From Thermomicrobium roseum DSM 5159 (GTDB lineage: Bacteria; Chloroflexota; Chloroflexia; Thermomicrobiales; Thermomicrobiaceae): a stretch of 64,000 nt of DNA. Position numbers and translations under genes: made by a program. The notes under the pieces are model-generated. The model ran no database searches. It had not been told where the DNA came from and saw nothing but the letters and a program-made list of their open reading frames with translations. Shown in pieces: positions 53,811 to 63,918 of this stretch. How positions within the stretch are numbered: position 1 is the stretch's first letter; each line of letters starts with the position of its first letter. The stretch spans positions 1,735,705 through 1,799,704 of the forward strand of contig NC_011959.1 of assembly GCF_000021685.1 (NCBI RefSeq), in the 5' to 3' direction.

Positions 53811-55712
53811 ATGGAGCGAACAGTCGACTGGCTGGTCATCATCCCTCTCGCACCGCTGCTGGCCGCACTCGTCAACTTTCTCGTTGGTCGTTGGTGGATA
53901 CGCCAGCGGGCGCACTGGTTGGCGGTTCCCGCAGTCGGGTTGTCCTTTCTGGTGAGCCTCGTGGCTGCAGTGGAGGTGCTCGGACAACACCACGTGCTGC
54001 GCCAGCCGCTCTACACGTGGATCGCCGCCGGTGACTTCCATGTCCCGGTCGAGTTGGTCATCGACGAGCTGACCGCCGTGATGCTCCTCGTGGTGACAGG
54101 GATCAGCTTCCTCGTCCATGTCTACTCGATCGGGTACATGGCGCATGATCCAGGCTATTACCGCTTCTTCGCCTGGCTGCCGCTCTTCGTTTTCTCGATG
54201 GTGATGCTGGTTTTGGCCAATAACTTTCTGGTCCTCTTCGTCTTTTGGGAAGCCGTCGGACTCTGCTCGTACCTCCTCATCGGCTTCTGGTTCCGGCGCC
54301 GTTCAGCGGCCGATGCAGCCAAGAAGGCCTTCATCGTCAACCGGATCGGTGACTTCGGGTTCGCGCTCGGTATAATGCTGATCTTTACGAGCCTCGGGAC
54401 ACTCGAGTACCACGAGGTCTTCCAGTCCATCCCCGAGCTCTCGACCGGTACGGTCACGGCGATCGCACTGCTCCTCTTCACGGGGGCGATCGGGAAATCT
54501 GCCCAGCTCCCACTCTTCGTCTGGCTTCCCGATGCCATGGAGGGGCCGACCCCAGTCTCAGCGCTCATCCATGCCGCGACCATGGTGACGGCTGGTATCT
54601 TCATGGTCGCCCGCGCACATCCGATCTTCCTGGCCGCGCCACTCGCCATGGGGGTGGTCGCGACCATCGGTGGGCTCACGGCCTTCGTGGCAGCGACGAT
54701 CGCGACGACCCAGTTCGATATCAAGCGTGTCGTCGCCTATTCGACGGTCAGCCAACTCGGCTACATGGCGATGGCACTGGGAGTCGGCGCCTGGATTCCC
54801 GCTATCTTCCACCTCTTCACGCATGCCTTCTTCAAGGCGCTCTTGTTTCTCGGCTCGGGTGCCGTGATGCACGCGATGCATGACGAGCTCGACATGCGGC
54901 GTATGGGCGGACTGAAGCGCTGGATGCCGCTCACCTACTGGACTTTCGTCATCGGCGCGGCCGCCAATGCGGGGATCGTGCCGCTCGCTGGATTCTGGAG
55001 CAAGGACGAGATCCTGGTCGGGGCCTGGGTCGCTGGAGTGCCGCTCCTGGCCATCCTCGGCTTGGTCGCTGCCTTCTTTACCGCGCTCTACATGTTCCGT
55101 GCTGTCTTTCTCACCTTCCACGGGGAGCCGCGCTTCGATCCTCACGAGATCCATCCGCACGATCCTCCGAAGACGATGGCGCTGCCGCTCCTGCTCCTCG
55201 CGGTCGGTGCTGTCCTCGCCGGATTCGTCGGGGTGCCCCCAGAGAACGGGTGGCTCCACCATGCGCTCGAGCCGGTCTTCGAGGGAGCGAAGCATCACGA
55301 AGTACCGCTCGCGCTCACACTCGGCATCGCCATCGCGTCGACGGTCGTCGCGCTCGCCGGACTCTGGATCGCGCATGCTGCCTATGTGCGGGCAGCGATC
55401 GATCCAGCTGCGGTGGCGGCGCGACTGGGCCTGCTCTACCGGTTGGCTGCGAACGGCTGGTACTTCGATCTCGTCTACCAGCGAGCGGTCGTCCGCCCGC
55501 TCGACGCGTTCGCGACTTGGCTGTGGCGCAACGTCGACATCGCGATCATCGACGGTGCCGTGAACGGGGTTGCCCGGGCAGTCGCTGCCACAGCCCAGCT
55601 CTGGCGCCGGCTCCAGACGGGGTTGGTCGCCAACTACGCGCTCGTCATCGCCTTGGGGACGGTCCTGCTCGTTGGGATCTATCTCGCATTCGGGAGCACC
55701 CTGTTCCGGTGA
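53811..55712 (+). CDS. nuoL: NADH-quinone oxidoreductase subunit L
   Basis: The 633-residue antiporter-like subunit is the distal proton pump of complex I. It contains the core AYSTVSQLGYMAMALG block, the discontinuous helix with FKALLFLGSGAVMHAMHDE, the catalytic-type lysine and glutamate in VFWEAVGLCSYLLIGFW and TGAIGKSAQLPLFVWLPDAM. The C-terminal lateral helix region (VNGVARAVAATAQLWRRLQ and the last helix) is present. Two ATG codons in a row (53808, 53811) follow GGGGAGGA; 53811 leaves more spacing. Confidence 0.96.
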   Translation: MERTVDWLVIIPLAPLLAALVNFLVGRWWIRQRAHWLAVPAVGLSFLVSLVAAVEVLGQHHVLRQPLYTWIAAGDFHVPVELVIDELTAVMLLVVTGISFLVHVYSIGYMAHDPGYYRFFAWLPLFVFSMVMLVLANNFLVLFVFWEAVGLCSYLLIGFWFRRRSAADAAKKAFIVNRIGDFGFALGIMLIFTSLGTLEYHEVFQSIPELSTGTVTAIALLLFTGAIGKSAQLPLFVWLPDAMEGPTPVSALIHAATMVTAGIFMVARAHPIFLAAPLAMGVVATIGGLTAFVAATIATTQFDIKRVVAYSTVSQLGYMAMALGVGAWIPAIFHLFTHAFFKALLFLGSGAVMHAMHDELDMRRMGGLKRWMPLTYWTFVIGAAANAGIVPLAGFWSKDEILVGAWVAGVPLLAILGLVAAFFTALYMFRAVFLTFHGEPRFDPHEIHPHDPPKTMALPLLLLAVGAVLAGFVGVPPENGWLHHALEPVFEGAKHHEVPLALTLGIAIASTVVALAGLWIAHAAYVRAAIDPAAVAARLGLLYRLAANGWYFDLVYQRAVVRPLDAFATWLWRNVDIAIIDGAVNGVARAVAATAQLWRRLQTGLVANYALVIALGTVLLVGIYLAFGSTLFR

Positions 55713-55733
55713 GCGTGTAGGGAGGAACGATCG

Positions 55734-57308
55734 ATGGACAATCTCCCGATCCTGAGTCTCATTACCTATAGTCCGCTCGTCGGAGCAGCGATCCTCTTTT
55801 TGTGGGGCGGAGCATCCCCGCGTGCGGCACGCTGGATCGCCCTTCTCGCAAGTTCCGTCTCCTTCCTCTTGTCCGTCGTCATGCTGGTCGCTTTCGATCG
55901 AGACCAGTCCACTCTGCAGTTCACCGAGACGTTCGACTGGCTGCCGGAACTGGGAATCGCCTACCGCCTGGGGGTCGACGGTATCAGCGCGCCGCTGGTC
56001 GGGTTGACGACGTTGCTGACCCTGATCGCTGTTCTCGCTTCCTGGGATCCCATCCGGCACCGAGTGCGCGAGTACTACATCACCCTCCTGCTCCTGGCGA
56101 CCGGAATGCTCGGCGTCTTCGTGAGCCTCGATCTGTTTCTCTTCTATGTCTTTTGGGAGATCGTCCTCATCCCGATGGCGCTCATCATCGGCGTTTGGGG
56201 GAGCGCCAATCGGGTGTATGCGGCAGTCAAGTTCTTCCTTTACACGCTCGCTGGTAGCTTGTTGATGCTGGTCGGGATCGTCGCGATCTACCAGGAGTAT
56301 TTTCGCCAGACCGGGATCCGCACCCTGGATGTCTTGCAGCTCGCACAGGGGCAGTACAGCGAGGCGTTTCAGTTCTGGACTTTCCTCGCCTTTTTCCTCG
56401 CTTTCGCCATCAAAGTCCCGATGTGGCCCTTCCACACGTGGTTACCAGACGCGCATGTCGAGGCGCCCACTGCTGGCTCGGTGATCCTCGCCGGCGTTTT
56501 GCTCAAGATGGGGGGTTATGGCTTCCTCCGCTTCAATCTACCCCTCTTCCCCGATGCGACACGAATGTGGGCTCCGGCGATCGTCGTGCTCTCGGTCATC
56601 GCCATCCTGTATGGTGCGTTGATGGCACTCGTCCAGCAGGACTTCAAGAAGCTGGTGGCGTATTCCTCGGTGAGCCATATGGGGTTCGTCACTTTGGGGA
56701 TCTTCGTACTGAACCAGCCGGGGCTCAGTGGTGCGATGGTGGTGATGCTGAGTCACGGTTTCGTCACCAGCGCGCTCTTCCTCATCGTCGGCGTGCTCTA
56801 CGAGCGTGCGCATACGCGCGACCTCGCAGCGTTCGGTGGGCTGGCGCGCAACATGCCTGTCTTCGCTGCCTTCTTTGGCCTCTTCACCCTGGCGTCTCTC
56901 GGTCTTCCCGGACTGAGCGGGTTCGTCGGCGAGTTCCTGGCTCTGCTCGGTGGCTTCCGCGCCTATCGTTGGGCCGGAGTCTTGGGGACAATTGTCGTCA
57001 TCCTGGCCGCCTGGTACATGCTCCGTGTTTATCAGCGGGTCGCGCTCGTGCGTGCACCCGGTGAGCCGCCTGATCCCGACGATCCGGAACGTCGGCTGGC
57101 GCTCGCGCACGGCCTACCGCCGATCGCTGGCGGGAGCGATGGTCCTCATGCCTATCCCGATCCGCGAACGTTCCCGGATCTCACCTGGCGCGAAGCAGTG
57201 AGCCTCCTGCCGCTCGCGCTGTTGACGATCTGGATCGGCGTCTACCCGCTCCCGCTGCTCGAAATGCTCGAGCCAGCCCTGGCTGCTCTCCTCGGCCGTG
57301 GGATGTAA
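55734..57308 (+). CDS. nuoM: NADH-quinone oxidoreductase subunit M
   Basis: The 524-residue subunit M is an antiporter-like proton pump. It shows [41 protein letters not shown] with the key lysine, [17 protein letters not shown], and [19 protein letters not shown]. The charged stretch after helix XIII ([20 protein letters not shown]) is longer than usual and probably cytoplasmic. AGGGAGG precedes the ATG. Confidence 0.96.
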
Positions 57309-57322
57309 GGGGGAAGTCACCG

Positions 57323-58810
57323 ATGTCGGTCCGTCTGGCCGTTCCCGATTGGTCACTACTCGTCCCGCCTCTCATCATCGTGGGCACGATCGTCCTGTTG
57401 CTGATCGTGGATGCCGTGCTGCGGCGTCCGCCGGCTCGCCTGCTGCTCACTCTCGCCTTCGCCGGGCAAGTGCTTGCGCTCGCCTCTCTCTGGACCATCG
57501 ACTGGGCGCAGGGCGCGACGACCTTCGGACAAAGCTACCGTGCTGACTGGTTCGCGCTGGCAGTCGCGCTCGTGGCGCTGATCGCTGGTGCGCTCTCGGT
57601 GCTCGTTTCGGCCGGGTACACCGAGTCGGGACTCGATCCTGAGGGGATCGGGCAGGCCGAATATCTCTCCTTGTTGCTCTTCTCGGTTCTCGGGACCATG
57701 CTGGTCGGCGCGGCCGGGGACTTCATCGTCCTCCTCCTCGGTTTGGAAATGAGCGCGGTGGCGGTCTACGCCCTCACGGCGTTCGCGCGTCGGCGCGTGA
57801 CCAGCGTCGAGGGTGCGCTCAAATACTTCCTTCTCGGAGCGTTCGCCAGCGCCATCCTGATTTACGGTATGGCGTGGGTGTACGGCTCGACCGGCAGCAT
57901 CGTCCTCCGGGATATCGCGGAGACGCTGCGGACAGTCGTCATGCCCGGTCAGCCGCTCGATCCCGCTTTGCTCCTGGCGCTCCTGCTCCTCGCCGTCGGC
58001 CTCGGGTTCAAGATCGCAGCTGTACCGTTCCACATGTGGACACCGGATGCCTACCAAGGTGCTCCGACGCCTGTCTCCGCCTACATGTCAGTGGTTCCCA
58101 AGGTGGCCGGTTTTGCCGCGGTCGCACGGGTGCTGGTCCAGGGCCTGCAGCCGCTCAGTGAGCAGTGGACCGGCCTCCTCGGTATGCTCGCTGCGATCAC
58201 GATGATCTATGGGAACGTCGTCGCGATCGCCCAGCGTGACCTGAAGCGGATGCTCGGCTACTCGGCGATCGGTCACACCGGCTACATGCTGGCGGGCCTC
58301 GCTGCCTTCACGACCGGTCAAGCGGGGGACCGGAGTGTCGGCAGTGTCCTCTTCTATCTCTTTGCCTACACTTTCATGAACATCGGAGCCTTTGGGGTCA
58401 TCGCCTGGTTACAGGAACGCGGTCTCGGCACGACGCTCGACGATATCGCTGGTTTGGCCGGGCGTGCGCCGCTCGCTGCCCTTACGATGGCCATTTTCAT
58501 GCTCTCCTTGATGGGAATGCCGCCCCTTCTCGGTTTCTACGCGAAGTACTACGTCATTCTCGCACTGATCGAGGCCGGCCAGCTTTGGCTGGCGGTGGCG
58601 ATCGTGGTCATGAGCGCTGTGTCCGCTTTCTTCTACTTGCGCGTGGTGACCCGGATGTACTTCGAGGAGCCAGCCGGAGCACTGCAGCCGGCGCGGACTC
58701 CCGTTTTAGGTTTGGGACTCGCGCTCACGACGCTCGCCACGCTCGTTCTCGGATTGGTTTCCAGCCCTATCCTCGATCTCGTGCAGCGCTGGTCCGCGGC
58801 GCTGGCCTGA
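57323..58810 (+). CDS. nuoN: NADH-quinone oxidoreductase subunit N
   Basis: The 495-residue subunit N completes the membrane arm. It has [20 protein letters not shown], the [20 protein letters not shown] core, [40 protein letters not shown], and a normal C terminus. AAGGGGGAAG lies upstream of the ATG. It ends the nuo run; a GNAT gene starts 25 bases later in the same direction. Confidence 0.96.
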
Positions 58811-58835
58811 CGGCATCCCGTCGAACGCGACGCGC

Positions 58836-59765
58836 ATGAACTGGACGCTCGAACCCTACGATGTGACGCATGCTGCCGCGGTGGCTGCTCTTTGGAATCA
58901 GGAGTTCGGCCGCCAGCTGCCACTGTCAGCCGCGTTGCTCGCCCTTCGCTGGCAGCCGGCTGACGGCGAGCCAACAGTGGCGCGGATCGCACGATGGAGG
59001 GATCGTCTACTCGGGGCGCTCCTGGTTCGCTTCCCGACGAGCCCGTGGTACCCCGCTCGATCGGCCTTCGTCACCCTGCTCGTCGTCGATCGCGCGATGC
59101 GTGGTCGCGGCATCGGCCGCGCGCTCCTCGACGAGGCCATTCGGATCGCCCGGAGTCACGGTTATCGTTCCCTCGTCTTCGGTGGGGGGCCAGGACATCT
59201 GGTTCCCGGGATTCCGGCCGATGCTCCCCTGGAGACCTGGCGGTTCCTACGGCGCCCGGGGGCACTCCCTCGCGAGATTTTCCACGATCTGCTCGTCGAT
59301 CTCGCTCTTCCCTTGCCGACGGTACCCCCGAGAGCTGACCTCCGCCTCGAACCTGCACCGCGCGAGGCGATGCTCGCTTTTCTGACCCAGGAATTTCCCG
59401 GTGAGTGGGAGTCGGATGTCAGCGATGCCTACGATGCCGGTGCCACTGTCCTCGGCCTCTACCATGCTGAGACGCTCGTCGGTTTCGCAGCCATCCACTC
59501 GCCAGGGCAATGGCCGCCACCACCGAGCCTATTCTGGGCGGAGAGCTTGCCCGGCCCAGTAGCGGGTTTGGGCCCTCTCGGTATCGCGCAAGCGTATCGG
59601 CGCCGAGGGTGGGGACTGGCAATGGTGATCGGCGCGTTGGAACGCCTGCGAGCGGCTGGCGCTCGTTGGACGATCATCGATTGGACCGACCTCGCATCGT
59701 TCTACGGACGAGCTGGAGCGCATCTCTGGCGGACCTATCAGGTCGCTGAGCTTCCGCTGACGTGA
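58836..59765 (+). CDS. Tandem GNAT-domain acetyltransferase family protein
   Basis: The 309-residue protein has two GNAT folds in tandem. The first acetyl-CoA loop reads LVVDRAMRGRGIGRALLDEA near residues 87-106; the second, GPLGIAQAYRRRGWGLAMVI, lies near 247-266. The plan recalls mycothiol synthase-like and other double-GNAT proteins in which one half may be catalytic and the other structural. The substrate is unknown. It probably rides on the nuo transcript by position (25 bases after nuoN), though no functional link to complex I is evident. Confidence 0.85.
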   Translation: MNWTLEPYDVTHAAAVAALWNQEFGRQLPLSAALLALRWQPADGEPTVARIARWRDRLLGALLVRFPTSPWYPARSAFVTLLVVDRAMRGRGIGRALLDEAIRIARSHGYRSLVFGGGPGHLVPGIPADAPLETWRFLRRPGALPREIFHDLLVDLALPLPTVPPRADLRLEPAPREAMLAFLTQEFPGEWESDVSDAYDAGATVLGLYHAETLVGFAAIHSPGQWPPPPSLFWAESLPGPVAGLGPLGIAQAYRRRGWGLAMVIGALERLRAAGARWTIIDWTDLASFYGRAGAHLWRTYQVAELPLT

Positions 59766-59810
59766 ATCTGTCGCTCACTCCGTTGCCTCGGATCGGAACA
59801 GGATACGATC

Positions 59811-61004
59811 ATGGCGATGCCGAAGCTGTTTCTCCGACCTGGCCACGACAAGCCGGTACGCCGTCATCATCCCTGGATCTTTTCCGGCGCGGTGGCGCGC
59901 ATCGATGGACAGCCTGACGATGGCGATATCGTCGAGGTCTACAGTAGCGAGGGCGAGTGGCTGGCGCGTGGTTACCTGAATCGGCGTTCCCAAATCGTCG
60001 TGCGTCTGCTGACTTGGGATCGGGAAGAGGCGATCGACGAATCCTTCTGGCACCGACGGATCGATCGTGCTGTCAGAGCGCGCACATTGCTCGAGCTTGA
60101 GAGCGTGACCGATGCCTATCGTCTCGTCTTCGCCGAGAGCGACTGGATTCCAGGGCTCATCGTGGATCGCTATGCCGACTTTCTCGTCCTGCAGTGCTTG
60201 ACGCTCGGCATCGAGCGCCGCAAGGAACTTCTCGTTCGCCTTCTCGCTGAGGAGTGCCGACCCGCTGGGATCTTCGAACGGAGCGACCGCGACATGCGCG
60301 AGAAGGAGGGTCTCGCTCCCTCGGAGGGAGTGCGCTGGGGGGGCGAACCACCGGACCGTCTCCTCATCCAGGAGTATGGTCACCGATTCCGAGTCGATGT
60401 CCGGCGCGGACACAAGACCGGGTTCTACCTGGACCAGCGCGAGAATCGTCGGCGGACCGCCGCGTATCTGGCCGGTCGTCGCGTGCTCAACGCCTTCTCC
60501 TACACTGGGGCCTTTGCGGTCTGGGCGCTGGCTGCGGGTGCTCGACACGTGGTCAATCTCGATTCGGCTGCCGATGTTTTGAGCGAAGCAGCCGCCAATC
60601 TCATCCTCAACGGCTTTCCAGAATCGTCGTTCGAGTGCGTGGAGGGCGATGCCTTTCGCGTCTTGCGAGCGTTCCGCTCGACTGGTCGCCGCTTCGATGC
60701 GGTGATCCTCGATCCACCGAAGTTCGCATTTTCCCAGGCGCACCTCCAGCGAGCGACGCGCGGGTACAAGGACATCAACCTGCAGGCGCTCCATCTCCTC
60801 GAACCTGGCGGGATCTTGGCGACCTTCTCCTGCTCCGGTTTGGTTTCGGCCGATCTCTTTCAGAAAATCGTCTTCGCTGCTGCTGAGGATGCCGGGCGAG
60901 ATGTCCAGATTCTGGAGCGGCTGGCCCAACCGCCCGATCATCCCATCCGGCTCTCCTTTCCCGAGGGGGAGTATTTGAAAGGATTGATCTGTCGTGTCTG
61001 GTAG
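59811..61004 (+). CDS. RlmI-type 23S rRNA methyltransferase (PUA plus Rossmann domains)
   Basis: The 397-residue enzyme has an N-terminal PUA domain (KPVRRHHPWIFSGAVARIDG), a central beta-hairpin domain, and a class I methyltransferase domain with GFYLDQRENRRRTAAYLAG, the AdoMet loop NAFSYTGAFAVWALAAGA, DAVILDPPKFAFS, and the catalytic cysteine in ATFSCSGLVSADLFQ. This is the plan of E. coli RlmI, which makes m5C1962 in 23S rRNA; the exact base here is not proven. A second ATG six bases later is possible. It ends 34 bases before the convergent aminotransferase. Confidence 0.9.
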   Translation: MAMPKLFLRPGHDKPVRRHHPWIFSGAVARIDGQPDDGDIVEVYSSEGEWLARGYLNRRSQIVVRLLTWDREEAIDESFWHRRIDRAVRARTLLELESVTDAYRLVFAESDWIPGLIVDRYADFLVLQCLTLGIERRKELLVRLLAEECRPAGIFERSDRDMREKEGLAPSEGVRWGGEPPDRLLIQEYGHRFRVDVRRGHKTGFYLDQRENRRRTAAYLAGRRVLNAFSYTGAFAVWALAAGARHVVNLDSAADVLSEAAANLILNGFPESSFECVEGDAFRVLRAFRSTGRRFDAVILDPPKFAFSQAHLQRATRGYKDINLQALHLLEPGGILATFSCSGLVSADLFQKIVFAAAEDAGRDVQILERLAQPPDHPIRLSFPEGEYLKGLICRVW

Positions 61005-61038
61005 CGGGCTGAGGAGCTTGCGACCACGGCGGGCAGCC

Positions 61039-62241
61039 TCAGCGCCCGCTCACCTCGACGATCGTCTCCCGGAGGACGCGCCCCAAACGCTCTGCCCCCT
61101 TCAGGAGATCCTCGCGGGAGAGCGTGGTGAAGCCCAAGCGAAGGCTCGGGCTCGGTCGATGATCAGGGTAGAACTCCGATCCGGGCACGAAGGTCACCCC
61201 AGCAGCAGCGCAATGTGGCAGCAGACTGGCACTCTCTTCCACGCCGCGTAGGGTGATCCAGAGGAAGAACCCGCCCCTCGGCAACGACCACGCTGCGCAT
61301 TCCCCGAGTTCGCGCGCGAGTGCTTCGGCCAGCAGCTGGCAACGCTCCGCATAGATCCGGCGCGCTCGAGCCAGATGTTCCTCGTACCAGGGGCTCGTGA
61401 TGACGGCCGTGATCGCTCGCTGGAGCAAGCGGTCCGACTGGATATCGGCTGCTTCTTTGGCGTCGATCAAGAGCTTCATCAGGTGCGGTGGCGCGACTAA
61501 CCAGCCCACACGCAAGCCAGGAGCCAGCGTCTTCGAAAAACTCCCCAGCGAGAGCACCTCGTCCCAGAAGGCGCGCAACGGCGGCGGTGGCGGTGTTTCG
61601 TACCACAGATCGCCGTACGGGTCATCCTCGACGATCGGTACGCCATACTGGGCTGCCAGCTCCACGACCGCGCGGCGCCGCTCGAGGGTCATCGTGACAC
61701 CGGCTGGGTTCTGGAAAGTCGGAACGGTGTAGAAGAGCTTGGGGCGCGGTGAACGGGCCAGCGCTGCTGCCAATTCGTCGAGGACCACTCCTTCCTCGTC
61801 CAGGGGAATCGCCTCGATCCGAACGTCATATGGCTCGAAGACCTGCAGGGCACCGAAATACGTCGGTCCCTCGACGAGGACCCGATCCCCCGGTTCGAGC
61901 AACGCGCGCGCGACCAGATCGATCGCTTGCTGCGCACCCTGTGTGATCAAGATGGTATCCGGGTCCACCGTCGCTCCTCGCTGCGCCAATCGTGCAGCGA
62001 TGGCTTCACGCAATGGCCGGTGACCTTCGGTCTCTCCGTACCAGAGTCCAGTCGGTTCCGTTCGCCAGGCTCGGGCGAGCGCTTCGCCGAGCGGCTCGGC
62101 CGGTAAACACTCGAGCGGGGGTGCCCCGCCGGTGAAATGGATGACATCGGGTGGTGTGGGGAGCGAGGAAAAGTCCGTCCGGATGCAGGGACGGAACGCT
62201 CTGGCCCGCCCGGCCAAAATGGTCGACCAATCGATCCTCAC
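61039..62241 (-). CDS. PLP-dependent aminotransferase, LysN/2-aminoadipate type (fold type I)
   Basis: The 400-residue enzyme is the stand-alone form of the class I/II aminotransferases related to LysN and MocR-type catalytic domains. Landmarks are TGGAPPLECLP, YGETEGHRPLREAIAARLA, LITQGAQQAIDLVARALLEP, the PTFQNPAGVTMTLERRR motif, VEDDPYGDLWYE, and the PLP lysine in LGSFSKTLAPGLRVGW. It has no HTH domain. GTG 62241 with GGAGGGATC upstream overlaps the stop of alaX by four bases. The amino donor may be 2-aminoadipate, branched-chain or aromatic amino acids. Confidence 0.9.
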   Translation of the reverse strand: MRIDWSTILAGRARAFRPCIRTDFSSLPTPPDVIHFTGGAPPLECLPAEPLGEALARAWRTEPTGLWYGETEGHRPLREAIAARLAQRGATVDPDTILITQGAQQAIDLVARALLEPGDRVLVEGPTYFGALQVFEPYDVRIEAIPLDEEGVVLDELAAALARSPRPKLFYTVPTFQNPAGVTMTLERRRAVVELAAQYGVPIVEDDPYGDLWYETPPPPPLRAFWDEVLSLGSFSKTLAPGLRVGWLVAPPHLMKLLIDAKEAADIQSDRLLQRAITAVITSPWYEEHLARARRIYAERCQLLAEALARELGECAAWSLPRGGFFLWITLRGVEESASLLPHCAAAGVTFVPGSEFYPDHRPSPSLRLGFTTLSREDLLKGAERLGRVLRETIVEVSGR

Positions 62242-62993
62242 GATCCCTCCGTCCGCTCGTTCTCGGCCTGATCGACGAGGGTGATCTCGATCCGCTTGTT
62301 GTTGCGTCCTTTCGAGCGGGTACCGACGACGCGGATACCGCCGATTTCCCGCGTATTGCGGACGTGCGTTCCGCCATCTGCCTGGAGATCGAGCCCGCTG
62401 ATCTCGACGACGCGGATCGACTGGATGCTCGGCGGGAGTAAGTTGACCTTGGTTCGGATCAAGTCCGGTATCCGCTCTGCCTCAGCCCGCGGAATCGTCC
62501 ACCAGCGGACAGGGAGTCCACGGGCAATCGCCTCGTTGGCCAGCTGTTCGATGCGTGCGACTCGTTCCGGGGCCAGATCCTCGAGTTCGAAGTCCATCCG
62601 CGCTTTGTCCACATCCAGGTTCGCACCGGTGACCAGAGCGCCGAACTCGCGGAAGACCACTGCTGAAAGAACGTGCAAGGCGGTGTGGAAGCGCATCAGC
62701 CGGTAGCGTCGGTCCCAATCCAGCACACCCCGCACGGCCGTACCCACCGGAGGTGGTTCGCGATCGAGGAGATGCACGATCTCATCCGCAGTCGTACCGC
62801 GTCGGAGCGAGACCACTCGCCACGATCGACCATCGGTGCTCACCAGCTCACCAGTGTCGTGTGGCTGTCCACCACCACCGGGATAGAACGCGGTGCGATC
62901 CAGGATGACACCCTGATCCGGCGTCACCGCGAGCACGGTCGCCGTGAACTCGCGGACGTAGCTGTCGTTCAGGTACAAAAGTTCCGTCGGCAT
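62238..62993 (-). CDS. alaX: Alanyl-tRNA editing protein AlaX
   Basis: Free-standing AlaX hydrolyses Ser-tRNA(Ala) or Gly-tRNA(Ala) and so corrects alanyl-tRNA synthetase errors. The 251-residue protein shows the editing core: DRTAFYPGGGGQPHDTG, the zinc motif FHTALHVLSAV (HxxxH), and ADGGTHVRNTREIGGIRV with another zinc histidine. Its length and N-terminal GG-rich segment fit the AlaX-M type. GGGAGGCGAG lies before ATG 62993. It is the first of a two-gene unit with the aminotransferase. Confidence 0.92.
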   Translation of the reverse strand: MPTELLYLNDSYVREFTATVLAVTPDQGVILDRTAFYPGGGGQPHDTGELVSTDGRSWRVVSLRRGTTADEIVHLLDREPPPVGTAVRGVLDWDRRYRLMRFHTALHVLSAVVFREFGALVTGANLDVDKARMDFELEDLAPERVARIEQLANEAIARGLPVRWWTIPRAEAERIPDLIRTKVNLLPPSIQSIRVVEISGLDLQADGGTHVRNTREIGGIRVVGTRSKGRNNKRIEITLVDQAENERTEGS

Positions 62994-63140
62994 CCCGACT
63001 CGCCTCCCTGCCGCGATGATAGGGTCCACGAGCGGCCTCGTCAAACGGCCGGCGCTGCACCCGCATGGTGTACGACCGTCGACCCGGCGACGGGACTCTC
63101 GCTGCCGATCCGTTCCTGGCAGCCGAGCCAACTGCCGCGT

Positions 63141-63815
63141 TTACTTTTCCCCCTTTGCCGATGAGCCATTCGGCTCGGCTCGGTCCGCACGGGCACGTTC
63201 GAGCAGCTCCAGCACCTCTTCATCGGTCGCCTGGTGAAAGTCTTCGTACCAGGCACCGACTCCATCGAGCGGTTCGGGCGCGATGAGCACCTCGACGCGA
63301 TCGACTTCACGGCGCAAGCGCTCGACCGTGGACGGTGGCGCGACCGGCAAGGCCACGACGATGTGCTCCGGATGCTGCTCCCGCACGGCGGCGATCGCTC
63401 CCAGCATCGTGAAGCCGGTAGCGACTCCGTCGTCGACGAGGATCGCCGTTTTCCCGGTCAAGTCAGGGAGCGGTCGTCCGCCGCGATAGAGTTGGCGTCG
63501 GCGCTCGAGTTCAGCCATCAACTTGGGGACGATCCGCTCGATGTACTCGCGGGTCGCGATGCCCAAGCGAATCTCCTCCTCGTTGACCGAGACGAAGCCG
63601 TTCTCGGCTACTACGCCGATCGCATATTCCGGGTTGAAGGGTGCACCGATCTTGCGCGTGAGGATGACGTCCAAAGGAATGTGCAGCGATCGAGCGATCT
63701 CGTAGCCGACCAGAACGCCACCGCGTGGTAACGCGAGGACGATGGCTGGTGTTCCCGTCAGATCACGCAGCCGTTCCGCCAGTTGCCGGCCTGCCTCGAA
63801 GCGGTCTCGAAACAT
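63141..63815 (-). CDS. Phosphoribosyltransferase family protein
   Basis: The 224-residue protein has a type I PRTase fold: ALPRGGVLVGYEIARSL, the hood-like DVILTRKIGAPFNPEYAIG, and the PRPP-binding loop AILVDDGVATGFTMLGA (normally DD..TG.T). This GVAT form belongs to the group of stand-alone putative PRTases found beside dienelactone hydrolases and Na+/H+ antiporters in other bacteria; their substrate is unknown. The gene ends 147 bases from alaX. A charged C terminus ends the protein. Confidence 0.85.
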   Translation of the reverse strand: MFRDRFEAGRQLAERLRDLTGTPAIVLALPRGGVLVGYEIARSLHIPLDVILTRKIGAPFNPEYAIGVVAENGFVSVNEEEIRLGIATREYIERIVPKLMAELERRRQLYRGGRPLPDLTGKTAILVDDGVATGFTMLGAIAAVREQHPEHIVVALPVAPPSTVERLRREVDRVEVLIAPEPLDGVGAWYEDFHQATDEEVLELLERARADRAEPNGSSAKGEK

Positions 63816-63831
63816 CGCCCACCCCCACCAG

Positions 63832-63860
63832 TTCGTCCGATCGTCGCACTACGCTATGAT
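63832..63860 (+). promoter_or_regulatory. Possible promoter of the ribonuclease J gene
   Basis: TATGAT at 63855-63860 is a good -10 hexamer, 59 bases before the start codon. The hexamer 17 bases upstream, TTCGTC at 63832-63837, is weak. Confidence 0.4.
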
Positions 63861-63918
63861 TGACGCGACCGCGCGGCGACTTCTTCGTGCGCCGCAAACA
63901 ACAATGGAGGACTTGTCG

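Noticed and set aside
54558..56435. A 625-codon minus-strand frame opposite nuoL and nuoM
   Set aside because: Very high Glu/Asp/Arg/Gln content, no ribosome-binding site and complete overlap with two clear membrane-protein genes.
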